64,000 nt of DNA from Chinchilla lanigera. Lineage: Eukaryota > Chordata > Mammalia > Rodentia > Chinchillidae. The notes beneath the pieces were generated by a model. The model made no database searches. It saw only the letters and a program-made list of their open reading frames with translations, and had not been told where the DNA came from. Of this stretch, positions 9,815 to 20,820 are shown piece by piece. The position numbers and the translations under genes are program-made. The stretch covers positions 5,380,823 to 5,444,822 of the forward strand of contig NW_004955402.1 in NCBI RefSeq assembly GCF_000276665.1, given 5' to 3'. The number at the start of each line of letters is the position of its first letter. Within the stretch, counting starts at the first letter, position 1.

Positions 9815-11427
9815 GTTCTGCTTCATAGGTTGTTTTGTTCCTGCATGTTCTCCACATTGTTCTCCCCACTTGGCTGCTGGCACCCTGAGTTTGTTGCTTC
9901 CTGTGACTTCACAGCATTCCAGAGCAGGAACCACCCACCTGTCCCGTGGTCAGCTCTCCAATTGTGGACCCAGGCTTATCTTCCTTGCTCATTTCCCACA
10001 CAACGTGCATCCCGCTACACAAATCTGCTCAGAATACTCTGGAGTACATAGGTCAGGGTTTCCTAAAGTCCAGCACTCTGAATTCTTCCATATTGCCACG
10101 CATTTCCCAATGGTTGTATAGCTTTACATTCCTGCCGCTGGTACCAAGGGTCAAGCTGTCTGTAGGCCACCCAACACTTCCTAGGATTTATATTTGCAAA
10201 GTAATTGTGCCTGCTTCTTTGCGTGGCACTGCCTTGCTGCAGAGGAGCCTGGGAGGTGGCTCTGTGTGCAGCTGACCTGCCATGAAATTGCTCTTGAGGA
10301 TGCAGCCTCTGCAGTATCACCTCCTTGGCCTGGAAGGCTGGGCCAGCAGGTGTCACTGTGCAGCTGGACGGGTCACCTGGAGGTCAGGCCTCTGAGCTGC
10401 TTGTCTGTGTGATTCCGAGAGTGTTCTACACTAGCATTCCACAGAGCCACAAGTGTCCTCCTGGTGCCCACTGGCCTGTGATAAGCATTGCAGAACCCTG
10501 AGCACAGAAGGCACTTGAAGAATCTTTGTGACTTTGCTGAATTTGCCATGAGAGATTCAGGAACTCACTATTTCTGAGGCTCACTAAATCATTTAGGGTA
10601 GCTTGAAAAGCAGGATGAAATTTCCCAGGATGCCTGGGTGCCTGGTTAAATCCTCTGTAGCAAGAAGTACAGTGAACCCTGTGTTTCCATTACCACAAGG
10701 TCCCCCTGCCGCCAGAGGCTCTGTGCAGCACACTCCCGGCCTGGACCCCGAGTTCATGCCTGCTTCCTGTGTATGAGATTTTCCTACGACGTTTCCTGTT
10801 CTTCTCTTTCTTGAGAGGACTTGAACTATAACAACCCCTTCACTTGACAGATCAGAAATGAGCAAGTATAGGAGTTTAGGTTGTGATACAAACAGCAACA
10901 AGAAAAACCACAAGGCCAACATCTCAGAAACGCGGTTCCAGACCTTGGACTCCACAGAGGATAAGTCGTCATCGGTCAGCCAGCCAGACCGACCCTCCTC
11001 CGTGATGGGGGGGACACGGGCGATGGCTCTGCAGGGTCACTGTGAGAGCACGCATTCCCCCAGATTAAACTTAATGAGTGCAGACTCCAGGTAAATACTT
11101 CCAAGTGGCTGGTTGGTGCTGCACCAGGCTGCCTCCCAGCCTTGGCCTCGGCTGCAGAGCCCTGATTTGCCAAGGTGCTCAATTCACAATCTGCCTTTGG
11201 CCTTCTCGGTGTCACCAAAACTATGAGTGTAGAAAATCTTGATTGAGAGAAATGTGTGGCAATGCAGTAACTGGATTAATTCCATGTTCTAGACAACCAA
11301 CAGTGAAGTGAGAAATTCTGGTCACTTTGAGGCACAAGACTGAAAATATTTCTAAAATGAGTTACTGCCTCCTCCAGCAGAGTGAGCTCCCTGGATGCTC
11401 TCCAATGATGGAATATTTCACAGTCTT
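9815..11427. other. No gene or confident repeat recognised
   Basis: Mixed GC content. Overlapping frames of 97-120 codons on both strands (9713-10412, 10593-10955) show no recognisable domain and no consistent codon pattern. Confidence 0.4.
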
Positions 11428-11589
11428 TTTTTTGTTTTGTTTTGTTTTGTTGAGACAAGATCTAGCTATGCAGTTCAGGCTGGCCTTGAGCTCACTTTGT
11501 AGCCCAGGCTAGTCTCGAACTTGCAATGACTCTCCTGCCTCAGCCTCTAGAGTGCTGGGATTACAGGTGTGCACCACCATGCCTGGCAT
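11428..11589 (-). mobile_element. B1 SINE with target duplication
   Basis: Poly-T with TTTTG repeats, then TTGAGACAAGATCTAGCTAT, CAGGCTGGCCTTGAGCTCAC, AGTGCTGGGATTACAGGTGT and CACCACCATGCCTGGC: a near-complete B1 in reverse. Flanks ATATTTCACAGTCTT (11411-11425) and ATATTCCACATTCTT (11589-11603) are a decayed 15-bp target duplication with two mismatches. Confidence 0.9.
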
Positions 11590-12039
11590 ATTCCACATTC
11601 TTCTCGGCTGTCACTCCACAATGTCAGTAGTAAGCTTATTTATCTAGATTTTGAAGATGTAGAAGTTGAGCTGGATGTGAACAAAATATACCCTAGGACA
11701 GAGATTTAGAAAGAAACTTTCCATCTCCTTTTTGTAATTTGCTCTTAAGTGCATAAAGGGGATCTTGCTAAGTGGAGGTCTTGATTAGTTTGATCCCAGA
11801 TAACTAAAGTTTTGTTTACTAATTGAATTTCTAGTGAACAGCAGTTTGATGTAATTTCTGAGTGAACAACTATTATTTCCTAGGATCATGAGCCCATGGA
11901 CTCATTTTCTTCTGTAGATGAAAGTGGCTCAAAAAAATCATAAACACTGTCCAGAGAATGCAAAGCACAAATCTTGCCCAGCATTGATTCACACTGTACA
12001 CCTAGAGGAAATGCTGGAGATTTAAACATTTGTGATTCT

Positions 12040-12215
12040 TTTTATTAGTACATGTTTGCCCTACATAGCCATTGCATCTATTGTGCTGAGTTGACATATA
12101 CAGAACATATCCTCATTCCTTTTTTTTCTATTCCCTACCTTTTCCCTCCTTCCCTGCTCCTTCCAACTCTTGGTCCCCTTTCCATTTGCAAAAGCTCTAC
12201 TTTTACTTTTTTCTT
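12040..12215 (-). mobile_element. Short LINE-1 3' end, minus strand
   Basis: TTTTTATTAGTACATGTTTG at the left is the same L1 terminus seen near 586, 6218 and 29985. The pyrimidine-rich part, with TTGGTCCCCTTTCCATTTGC, matches 6330-6360 and 30075-30115. About 175 bp remain; the copy is strongly 5'-truncated. Confidence 0.6.
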
Positions 12216-12367
12216 TTAAAAAGCCAGTGCCCTTAATTTAGCTAAATGTGTAACAAGTGATTCTATGTCAGAGATGGTGTAGTACCATGCACTCAGCTGT
12301 GGCTTTAAAATCAGGCAGATCTGGGTGAGACAGAAGCTCTCTCATGACCATGGCAAAGCTAGTTTCT

Positions 12368-12744
12368 ATAGTTAGGGTTCACAGTGTCGCCAGATGCCCG
12401 TGTGTTAAGAACCTGGTCCTTGGCCTAGGGAATTATCAGGCGGTGTTGGAACCTTGAGGAGGCAGGGCCTGGTGGGAGGAAGTGAGGTCACTAGGGGAGG
12501 GTCTTGAAGCAGAAATGGAGACCTGCCACTTCCTTCCTCTTGGCATCCAAACCACCATGTGGAGAACAGGCCTCCTCTGACTCACATCCTTTCTGTGATA
12601 TACTGTGCTACCCCAAGCCCAAAGCAACAAGCCTACATTACCATGGAATGGAAATTCTGAAGCCATGAGCCAGAATAAACCTTCTTTCCTCTCAAAGTGA
12701 TTATCTCAGATATTTTGTCACAGTAATAGAAAGTCAACCAACAC
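12368..12744 (+). mobile_element. Solo MaLR-type LTR (MST/MLT1-like)
   Basis: GGTGTTGGAACCTTGAGGAG, GCAGGGCCTGGTGGGAGGA, CTTCCTCTTGGCATCC, AAGCCATGAGCCAGAATAAA and TCACAGTAATAGAAAGTCAA follow the MST/MLT1 LTR order. AATAAA at about 12675 is the expected polyadenylation signal. This copy belongs to a different subfamily from 8071, 9222 and 13184. Confidence 0.7.
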
Positions 12745-13183
12745 ATTCATTTACCTGTGAGCCTCAACCTGCTCGTTGGAACAATAAAGATAAAAATCCT
12801 TCCCTTACAAGGCCAAGGTGGAGATGAAATAGATGAATCTGCCTAGGAACTCAGTGTGTAGTAGTTGATGAAGAAAAGTCAGAGTGTCTTCTATGACTTA
12901 AAAATTGTATCATATATTGTCCAAAACCAAATCATGCTTCTGTGTCTGCTCAGGCCATAACTGCCACAGGTTCTATTTTAGGGTAAAAATCTCTACTAAC
13001 CCACCTGAGCAGTGATATTGATTTAGAAAATGTATGGTCTTCCTGGCGTGCTTGTTCATGCCCCTCATCTGGTGCTTACAACAAAACTGAGGACCACCAC
13101 GGCACGACCACCAGCTTGTGAATTTCGCAAGGTATTTTACACAAAAGTCATCTTCCTTTTTTAGAGTTTTCACCCACAGTGGC

Positions 13184-13669
13184 TGCTATGGCTTGTGTAT
13201 GGATGTCGTCCCAGAGTCTCATGCACTCTTAGGGCTTTCCAGAGGTGACTGGATCTGGAGTATGTGATGCTGGGGTCAAGTGAGTGATGCCGAGGTCAAG
13301 GGTGTGTGATTACTAACTTAGTCCACTGATTGGTTTGGCGTAGTTCTGGGAGTGGACAATGGGAAGGCCTTCCCTGGGCATGTAGCCTGGACAGAATATA
13401 AGGGACAGAAAGAAGGCTGCTGGGACTGCTTGTCACTTCTTGTTTGCTGCTTCTTCACTAGTTTGCTGCTTTGCTGCCTTCTGTCCGCCATGCCATGGAC
13501 CGTTTCTCCTCTGCCATGCCACCCTGCTTTGAAGCCAGCCCGCTATGGGCCGAAACCTCCATAAACTTTATTTATAGAGGTTTATTGTAAGCTCCAATAA
13601 ACCTTTACCTCCTTTATCTTTGCATGTTGAGTATTTTGTCTCAACCACAAGAGAAAAGTAACTAAGACA
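13184..13669 (+). mobile_element. Solo MaLR-type LTR with internal palindrome
   Basis: Same block order as 8071 and 9222: GCTATGGCTTGTGTATGGAT, CAGAGGTGACTGGATCTGG, TGCCACCCTGCTTTGAAGCC and AGAAAAGTAACTAAGACA. Near its 3' end, AGGTTTATTG (13578-13587) is mirrored exactly by CAATAAACCT (13595-13604). The palindrome replaces the usual single AATAAACC segment, so the polyadenylation signal is present in both directions. Confidence 0.75.
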
Positions 13670-14159
13670 GTGGCAAAAGCAATTTCAGCATGATGTGAAA
13701 AACAACTCCATGGTAATGGAGATTAAAAACAAATAATAAGCAATGCAAATGATGATACTTTTCTTATAGGTTTTTGAGGCAAGTCCCTTGATAATTGGGC
13801 TCATTTTCAATCTCACTGCAGAGAGAAAGAAGGCCAAATCTTGCTCAATGAACAGGCTTTAAACTGGTGGCATCACACAAGTCCTCACAGCCCAGCCCCT
13901 CCCTTGGAGCAGGGTATGTAGCTTCCACCTACACCGGGGAGCAGAGACCATGAATCCTGGTGGGTGCCACGTTGGCTGGGAGAAGTTATTTAACTTCTTC
14001 CATCTGTAGCAAGAAAACAAAAATACGTGTTTTTCAGGATCCTGTGACATTTAAGGTAAATAACGTTGAATAGGAAGCTGTCCAGAAATAGCAGGCATTT
14101 TCCACAAGTATAGGAAGGCTACATAAGAAACAAACCATCAATTGACTTTTAGAAAAACT

Positions 14160-14700
14160 GGATTTAATCAGCCCAAATGTGGATCATCCAGGATTCTTGT
14201 ACACTGCTGGTGGGGCATAGCATGATAAGGCCATGGTAAAACTATTTCACAATTTCCAATGAAGTTAATCATACATTTGCCCAGCAATACTACTTCTAGG
14301 TATAACCCAAGAGAAATGAATGCTTAATTCCCTGAAAAGGCTGTTATGTGAATGTTCAGGCCATTTTTCTTTATCATAGCTCGAATTTTAAAACAGATCA
14401 AATATCTATCAATTGGTGAATGGGAAAATGTGGTATATCCAGGCAATGGAATACTGCTCAGCTATTAAAAAAGAAACAACTACTGTACTGATATATGCAG
14501 TGGTAGGAGTCAATCTCAAAAGTATGTCAAACAGAAGAAATGAGATCCAAGAAGTATATATTATATGATTCCACAGTTCAGGGTCTTGGGAATGGGTGGG
14601 AGCATAGTGGTTACCTGGGAAGACAGGAAAGGAGCCCAAGAGAAGTTTCAGGGTACAGTGTATAGTCTAAATATTGAACCCCACCATAGGTACAAATTCA
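14160..14700 (+). mobile_element. LINE-1 3' UTR, plus strand
   Basis: CTGCTGGTGGGGCATAGC, CCAGCAATACTACTTCTAGG, TGGAATACTGCTCAGCTATT and AGGGTCTTGGGAATGGGTGG are the standard landmarks of an old L1 3' UTR in order. About 540 bp, diverged, no ORF2 frame. Confidence 0.75.
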
Positions 14701-14722
14701 TGAAGCTGTCTCTGAACCTAAG

Positions 14723-15058
14723 TGCTATGGCATAGATGTGATTTGGCCCCCAAAAGTCCATGTGCTGGAAATTTAGTCCCCAGTGTGGTCATGCTGAGGT
14801 GGTAGTGATTGAAGTGATGGTTAGACCATGGCAGCACCGTCCTCGGAAAGAGTTTGCACGGTTCTCCTGGACCCAGGTGAAGGCAAGGCCACCCCACAAG
14901 CTCAGCCCATCGCACACATCTACCATGAGGTCCTCACAGAGCCCAGTGGGCACCAGCACCAAGTTCCTGAACCTCCAGAACTATGACCAAAATAAACCTC
15001 TTTACTTACAAATTATACAGCTCCAGGTGTTTTGCTGTAGCAACAGAAATTGGGTGAA
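14723..15058 (+). mobile_element. Solo MaLR-type LTR (MST/MLT1-like)
   Basis: TGCTATGGCATAGATGTGAT, GTGATTTGGCCCCCAAAAG, AATTTAGTCCCCAGTGTGG, ATGACCAAAATAAACCTCTT and TGCTGTAGCAACAGAAATTG follow the MST/MLT1 LTR pattern with a polyadenylation signal near 14991. It lies directly after an L1 3' UTR. Confidence 0.65.
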
Positions 15059-15944
15059 CTTCCTATCTGTGAATCATAACTTCAATCAGGATTCAAGATT
15101 TCCCTCGGCAGTGGGCATATTATACTATGCTGGGCACTGTGACGAGACCGGGAGGAGGAAAAATGGCCCTTCCTCCAACTTCGCAATGTGGGGACAGGAA
15201 GTTTCTGCTCTGAGTTGGGAAAGAGATTAGAGGGTGTGCGTCTGCAGGTGCATGTTCTAGTCCAGCTGAGATTTTGACTAAGAGCAGGAGGAGCTTCTCT
15301 TGAAGCACGTTGGCAACAACAGCCTGGCACCCACCCGAGAGGAATGTATTGTCCAAAGAGGCCAGTTCCGGACCTGCTCTCCCAGAGGGCGGGCTCGGCT
15401 CCTGCAGCCCCAGGCTGGGACTTGGGCGGCTTTTCCTATCACACCATCTCACCCTTTCTTCAGGCTTCAAAGGGCTTGAAAACATGTTTATGAATTACTT
15501 ACTTTTGTGGAACCTATTAAATTAGAAGCCTCTTCTCTTAATATAACAAGTAGATTAAAATTTGAGTAATTTCATGGTCTACAAAGACAGTGAAATGTTT
15601 ATTTAATTCAGTAAGGCTTGCTGTACTGTTCGTCCAAAAAGCAAGAGCATGTTTATTGTGAGCAAGGAATCCCTCTTTGCTGGCAGGGCGGTGGCCGTGG
15701 AGCTGGTGCCGGTAATGGCCGGCAGTAATGAGGACACCAAACGCTGCGCACACGGGGCAGAAGCTAGCCTGACTCAGCCAGTCTTGGAGGAGCCAGGTGT
15801 GCTTGGAGAGGACAGGTACAGTGCAGGATCAGAATCGTCCCGTGTGCAATTCAGCACAACCTGCGGGCATAGGGTTACCTGGGGGGAACTATGTGCTTCT
15901 CTGCAGTCTCTACAGGAGGGCACGGCAGAGCAACAGCCCCAGGT
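15059..15944. other. No gene or repeat recognised
   Basis: GC-rich sequence with overlapping frames on both strands (82-121 codons). No domain or splice pattern that I can defend. Confidence 0.4.
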
Positions 15945-16062
15945 GTTTTCATTTTGAGGCAACCTCTTGCTTACTTACCCAGGCTGGCCCTAAACTTGTG
16001 AACTTCCTGCCTCAGCCTCCCAAGTAGCTTGGATTATGGGTGTGAACCACCATGTCTGGCTG
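15945..16062 (-). mobile_element. B1 SINE, diverged
   Basis: TTTTGAGGCAACCTCTTGCT, CCCAGGCTGGCCCTAAACTT, CTGCCTCAGCCTCCCAAGTA and GGTGTGAACCACCATGTCTG are the reverse complement of a B1/7SL SINE. Confidence 0.8.
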
Positions 16063-16325
16063 TGTCAGCCGCTTGACAGGCATTATCTTTCTGAAACCTT
16101 ACCGCAGCTCTGTGGAAGTGGGATTATTATGTGGGAGGCTAATGCTACTCAGCAGACACTTAGGAAATCCAAGGCAATCCTTGCAATGATGCCACAAGAG
16201 AAAAATTCTTCTCCCCAGCTCACTGATGAGAAATGTGAGGTTTAAGAGGCTCACAGAGCGTGAGCTGCAGGGTCTTGACTCAAACTGAATTCAGTCTAGC
16301 ACCAGTGCCTGAGCTCCTCACCCTA
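16063..16325 (+). mobile_element. MIR SINE, interrupted
   Basis: CAGGCATTATCTTTCTGAAA, a TGTGGAAGTGGGATTATTAT segment, then after an insert CACTGATGAGAAATGTGAGG and AAGAGGCTCACAGAGCGTGA follow the MIR order (two-part match, 16070-16130 and about 16220-16325). Confidence 0.55.
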
Positions 16326-16497
16326 CCCTGACTTCACAGACCGGGCTCCAGTCTTCCCAGGGACATGGAAGAGGAGTGAGCTGAGACCGGGCAGACTCCA
16401 GTCCTGGGGATGGACAGGGCAGGGCTGGAAGAATTGGATGCAGTGCAGAGACTAGGACTGGGGAGGGAAAGAAAGAAATAGAACAACCAGCCTAGGG

Positions 16498-16692
16498 GCT
16501 GTGCACACGCATGCATGTGTGTCTGCACACGTGACTGTGTGTGCATGCGTGTGCCCATGCTTTTGTGTGTCTCTGTGAGTCTATGCACACTTCCCTGCAG
16601 GCATGTGTGTCCATGATGAGTGTGTATCTGTGCATGTGTGTCCATGCATACGTGTGTGTGGCAGAGGTGGTGGTGGAGGTGGTGGTGGAAAT
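16498..16692. repeat. TG-rich and GGT-rich low-complexity tract
   Basis: 16498-16660 is an imperfect TG/CATG repeat; 16663-16692 is GGT/GGA triplets. The His- and Thr-rich frames on the minus strand (84 and 133 codons) are translations of this tract and should not be called genes. Confidence 0.85.
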
Positions 16693-16799
16693 GACTGAGG
16701 AGGTGGCCTGTATCCATGTAGGGGGACCTCCCCATTTTCTGCCCACAGGGGCTAGCTTTTCACAGAAGAATCCGGAGCCAAAGGAAGGTGTTTAAAGTA

Positions 16800-17950
16800 C
16801 TTGGGCACAGAAAAACTTTCTAACATCAATAAATGCTTAAATTTATTGTGAAATGTTAATATTCTCTACCTGGAGTTACTAACGGTTGCCGTATGCAACA
16901 TTTTTTTATCTCAAGGAGAGCAAAAGCCTTCCAAAGGCCTGGGTGGCAGTTGGAGTCAGTGTCCCCACGAAGTGTCCCCGGCAGGGTGGCCGAGGGCACT
17001 CAGACACCCAAGACCCTGACTGCGGGCTCCTCTGACTGAGCCGCCTCGGCCAAGGGGATTCTCAGGGTCCTCCTCCCCCACAGGGCCCTCCTGCCCCACA
17101 GGGCCCCGCCCAGGGTCACCAATGCAAGCTTCTTACCCTTCTGCCCCCGTCTCACACCAAGTTCCCCACCCGAAGTTCCTTTGGCTCCGCCACCAAATAA
17201 TCTCCCTGCAGGGATCCTTGCGCCATTCAGCTTCTGATGAAAACAGAAGTCTGGACGCAGCACCCTGACCCGCTCAGGGCTTCTACATGTGGATACCGAG
17301 CAGCGGCAGGGGGCCCCTTGGAATGCACGCTCTCAGGCCCCACTCAGACCTAGGTTTCAGAATGCTCAGGGTAGAGCTGGGGCCTGTGGGAGGCGCCCCT
17401 CTGGGGACTCTGGTACCTGGCCAGTGTGAGTCGACCCGTGTGGGTGCAGGAGGAGCTGGCGAGAGGAGGAAGAGTGTGTGGGATAAGGAAGACACCTGGG
17501 CCTGGGGGACGGTTCCATGCCTCCTTGGTCCTGAGTGAGGCTGGCACTGCCATCCCGGATGACTGCTCCCGACCCTCCAATCTCATCCATGCTGCATTTT
17601 ATCTACCAAGCTTCCGTCTTTGCTGAGGTTGAGTAGCTGACAGCCGAAGCCAGGGCTCGTTCTTCATTATCTTTGGAGGATTTACGGTTTTCCCTTTCCT
17701 AGGTCCGAGACAGTCCTTGGCTCTGTATAACAAGGCGAGCGGTGAGCGGATGTGACCACTACTGGACCTGAGCCGTGGTCACAGAGCAGTTGAGTGTGGA
17801 CACAAGGCAGGAGGTGTCACAAGGCCAAGGGGAGCAAGGCACAGGGCGGGGGTGGAGGGCTGTGCAGCGTCTGCGACCTCACAGAGGCCAGCATGGCGCC
17901 CAGACGGCTCAAAAGTGCCCCCCGGCATGGGAAGGCCGCAGAGCAGTCAG
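16800..17950. other. GC-rich stretch, no gene recognised
   Basis: 16800-16910 is AT-rich. 16920-17950 is GC-rich with scattered CpGs but not dense enough for a CpG island by eye. CCCCACAGGGCCC is locally duplicated near 17077-17107. Overlapping frames of 60-87 codons look incidental. Confidence 0.4.
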
Positions 17951-17952
17951 TA

Positions 17953-18262
17953 CAGGTGAGAACCCTGGTCCAACAATGCTTGGGGACTTCGGACTTTTGA
18001 AGATTTTGAATATTCGCGTATGTATAAGGTCTTTTGGCCATGGCATCTATGTCCAAACACAGAGTGCACTAATGTTTCATACTCGCGTTCTACACACAGC
18101 CTGAGGGGCATGTCATACAATTTTTCACTGCGCCTGCGTTTTTGCAGTGACTGGTCACGTGAGGTCAGGTGTGGCATTTTCCACTCGTGGCATTGTGTCT
18201 GTGCTCAGAAAGTTTTGGATGTTGGAGCACTTTGGATTCAGGGACTAAGCATGCTCAGTCTG
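17953..18262 (+). mobile_element. Short, apparently complete Tigger-like DNA element
   Basis: Starts CAGGTGAGAACCCTGGTCC and ends ACTAAGCATGCTCAGTCTG. These fit the termini of the nonautonomous family that begins CAGGTTGAGTATCCC, possibly MER82-like (name from memory). Inside, ATGTTTCATACTCGCGTTCT, ACACACAGCCTGAGGGGCAT and AAGTTTTGGATGTTGGAGCA match it in order. It is internally deleted, 310 bp, with no transposase. The reverse-orientation copy at about 27300-27638 supports the identification. Confidence 0.65.
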
Positions 18263-19088
18263 CTGTAGTAGAGCCCTGGGCCCTGGGATTAGTTGCCCAT
18301 TCAGCCCTCAGCCGGTGGGGCCCCTCTCTTCCAGGGGGCTGTTCCACAGGGAACATCAGTGGGCTCCACAGAAGGCTCCTGACTTGCCCGCAGCACACCG
18401 TGCTCCCCACCCACCGCCCCTCGGAGTGCAGCATCTGCAGGACGGACACCGAGACCCTCAAGACCTTGTCCCTAGCCGTGCAACACTGGACAGGTCACTG
18501 TCCAGTCTGGGTGTCAGGGTGAGGGCCCACCCTTCCCTTCTGCCAAAGGCACTGGTAAGACAGCAGGCCACAGGCATCAAGGCCAGCAGCCCTGGGTGAC
18601 TGGAGAACCGTGTGTTTGCCCGTAGCCACATCTCTCTCTGCTTTGCTGCTTCGCCCTTCAGTCTCCGATGGCCTTGGACCAAAGTGCAGAGGCCGTCAGG
18701 CTGGGTAACCGCTGATCCTGGTCTCTGGTGCCTCCTGCACATCAGGGTTCTCGGTGACGGTGACACAATCTGCCTGGAGAGAGCCACTTGCCCGAATGTC
18801 ACTCTCTCTGGGACCAAGAGGTCAATGGGTGTCCTGATGAGCACACCCGCCCTGCAAGCTAATGGGCTCTCAGGAGGGAGTATTTCGCCCTGGGCCTCCC
18901 ACCCACCAGGCACACAGCTGTTAGCTGTCAGCCAGGATAATGCAAAGCTGCACCTGGCATAAGAGCTGCCACGCACGCGGGGTGGGGTCTGTCGCCTGCA
19001 CTCTCCCCGTCCTGAGCAAAGCAGGCACGGACAGACCTGTGCGCAGGAGTTATGACGCATACATGCAGCCGAGGTTCAAAGTTTACAA
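18263..19088. other. No gene recognised; perfect short palindrome
   Basis: The 200-codon minus-strand frame at 18458-19060 has no recognisable domain, lacks a plausible composition and overlaps frames on the other strand, so I do not call it. ACTGGACAG (18485-18493) and CTGTCCAGT (18498-18506) form a perfect 9-bp hairpin with a 4-base loop. Confidence 0.45.
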
Positions 19089-19089
19089 A

Positions 19090-19590
19090 TTTGCTACAAT
19101 AACAGACACACTGCCACTAATTCCCCTCAACATCCTCCCCCTTGCTCTGAACACACTTAGCCCAGTATTTCTTGCCACTTTCTGAAGCAGCTCTGGAGTC
19201 CTCTTTCGTGGGGGACTTTAGCTGCACCGTCAAGCCTGCCTCCGTGTCCTGATTGATTCACGAGTTTCCCTTTCGTGGTCATCTTGACTCTGGGGAAGAG
19301 CCGGAGGTGAGATGGTGCCAGATCTGGTGAGTGAGGTGGACGAGGACACAGCGTCATGTTCTTACGAGCCCACTTTTCACCGGTGGCCCTTGACAGCATC
19401 ATTCGTCTTAATTTAGATCAGACTTCATAAAGACACTCAGGAGAGAGGACTTCCACAGCCGCTGCAGAAAGTGGCAGGGATGACGGGATGAGTGTGTTCA
19501 GAGTGAGGGGGAGGATTTTGAGCAGGATTAAGGGCAACGCATCTTTCGCTCTAATCATTTTTAAGGTGCATTCACCGTATTTGTTGATCG
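19090..19590 (-). mobile_element. Foldback mariner relic with transposase C-terminal remnant
   Basis: On the minus strand, about 19402 down to 19157 encodes a mariner-type transposase end: the SPDLAPS box and then 'LFPRVKM' and 'CFRKWQ' match the DDE-domain C-terminus of TcMar-Mariner transposases. The frame is only about 80 codons and lacks the upstream domain. The element also carries long inverted arms: 19113-19207 and 19441-19536 are about 75-80% complementary by eye, around a loop of about 230 bp. The layout resembles MARNA-type elements (name from memory). A second copy is at 62030-62485. Confidence 0.7.
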
Positions 19591-19599
19591 TATCATTCT

Positions 19600-20180
19600 T
19601 CAGGTGGCAGCTGGTGCTAGGCCTGTGCAGGAGTGAGGGCCCTGGTCCTGGTCTAAACAGAAATTGGCTGTGCACGGGGCTGTGGTCAGGATGCCAGCGA
19701 GGGCCCCCTGAATCTGCAGAGAAGGCCTGTGCAGTTTTTCCCGGCCTGCCTCAGAGGAATGATGTCACTCCAGACTCTGTGACCTGCAGGAGGAAGCAGC
19801 GCTGGAAGTCTCAGGCCTCGGATGGTCTGCTTTGCAGTATCAAGGGCAGCCTGCGCGACATCAGCCTTCCTGATCCTTTGCCTTCTGAGCTGATTCAGAA
19901 TGGGGCTGCAGGGCTTGCATTTTTATCTCAAATGACAACTCTCACCACACAAACTGTCACCCGGTCGCATGGTGTTTTTCTTTGAAAATATTCTGAATTC
20001 CAAGGCACACTGCTCAGAAGCCTTGTTTGACCTGATATCTGTAGGTACAGTTGTGCATTTTAAGTATGACATTTAGAAAATAACAACATACAGCTGCATA
20101 CAGGTGACAGTGCTGCCCTGGGGTGGGGGCATTGGTGGAGAAATGGTGCCAAATTAAAATGGTGCCAGAATAATACTATC
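19600..20180. other. No gene recognised
   Basis: Mixed sequence. The 165-codon plus frame at 19488-19985 starts inside the mariner right arm and has no domain; I treat it as incidental. Confidence 0.4.
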
Positions 20181-20745
20181 TAGGCAAAATATTGTACAGT
20201 GTTAAGTGGAGAGAGAGAGAATGAAAGAAGTGAGTTAAAAATTGCAATATCAAATATATTTGAAACATGAACATAAGGAAAATACTGAATAGACTTGATA
20301 TATAAACAATTTCATCAAAAACCAAAATTTAAAGGTAAATGATAAATAGGAAAAAACATATAAATGTATAAGAAAAGGTTGCTGTCCTTATAGAAAAAAG
20401 TGACAAAGTCAGTAAGAAGAAATGACAAAAGAAAAAAAAATGAGACACATGGACAGAAAATTGTCAATAGAAGTCATGTTATTTGGCCTCTAGCTAGTAT
20501 CGCACACATATATCAGAACATCACACAGCACCCCATCAATATGTATAAGTATGATTTGTTCATCAAAATCAGTATTAATAATATTTTAAAGCAAATAAAA
20601 GCACTGCACCTGTGATAGTCACTTGCAACAAGAATCAAAAATGCAAATTGAAAATAAAATTGAGGTATCATTTTGTACCTAGGTAATTTGTAATATTTAC
20701 AAAGAATGGTGATGACCTGCATTAGCAAAGGCTCAGGAAAACAGG
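20180..20745 (+). mobile_element. AT-rich L1-like fragment, diverged
   Basis: AAAAATGCAAATTGAAAATA followed by GAGGTATCATTTTGTACCTA matches the L1 ORF2-end block 'ATGCAAATCAAAAC...GAGATACCATTT'. A CACCCCATCAATATGTATAA motif at 20529-20548 looks like an insertion. Upstream AT-rich sequence is compatible with L1 but too diverged to place. Confidence 0.5.
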
Positions 20746-20820
20746 CATCTGCAAACAGCGCTTATGGGACTCCACAGTTCGTAAAGAAAACTCTCGACTT
20801 CAGCGAGTCTTCAGAGAACA

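Noticed and set aside
16334..16795. His/Thr/Cys-rich frames of 84-133 codons
   Set aside because: They translate a TG/CA- and GGT-rich low-complexity tract and overlap on both strands.
16900..18000. CpG island promoter
   Set aside because: GC-rich, but CpG density looks low and scattered; no transcript structure is visible.
18458..19060. 200-codon minus-strand frame
   Set aside because: No domain, irregular composition, overlapped by frames on the other strand, GC-rich DNA. Likely chance.
19157..19402. Functional transposase gene
   Set aside because: Only the C-terminal part remains, with no upstream catalytic domain, and the second copy is frameshifted.
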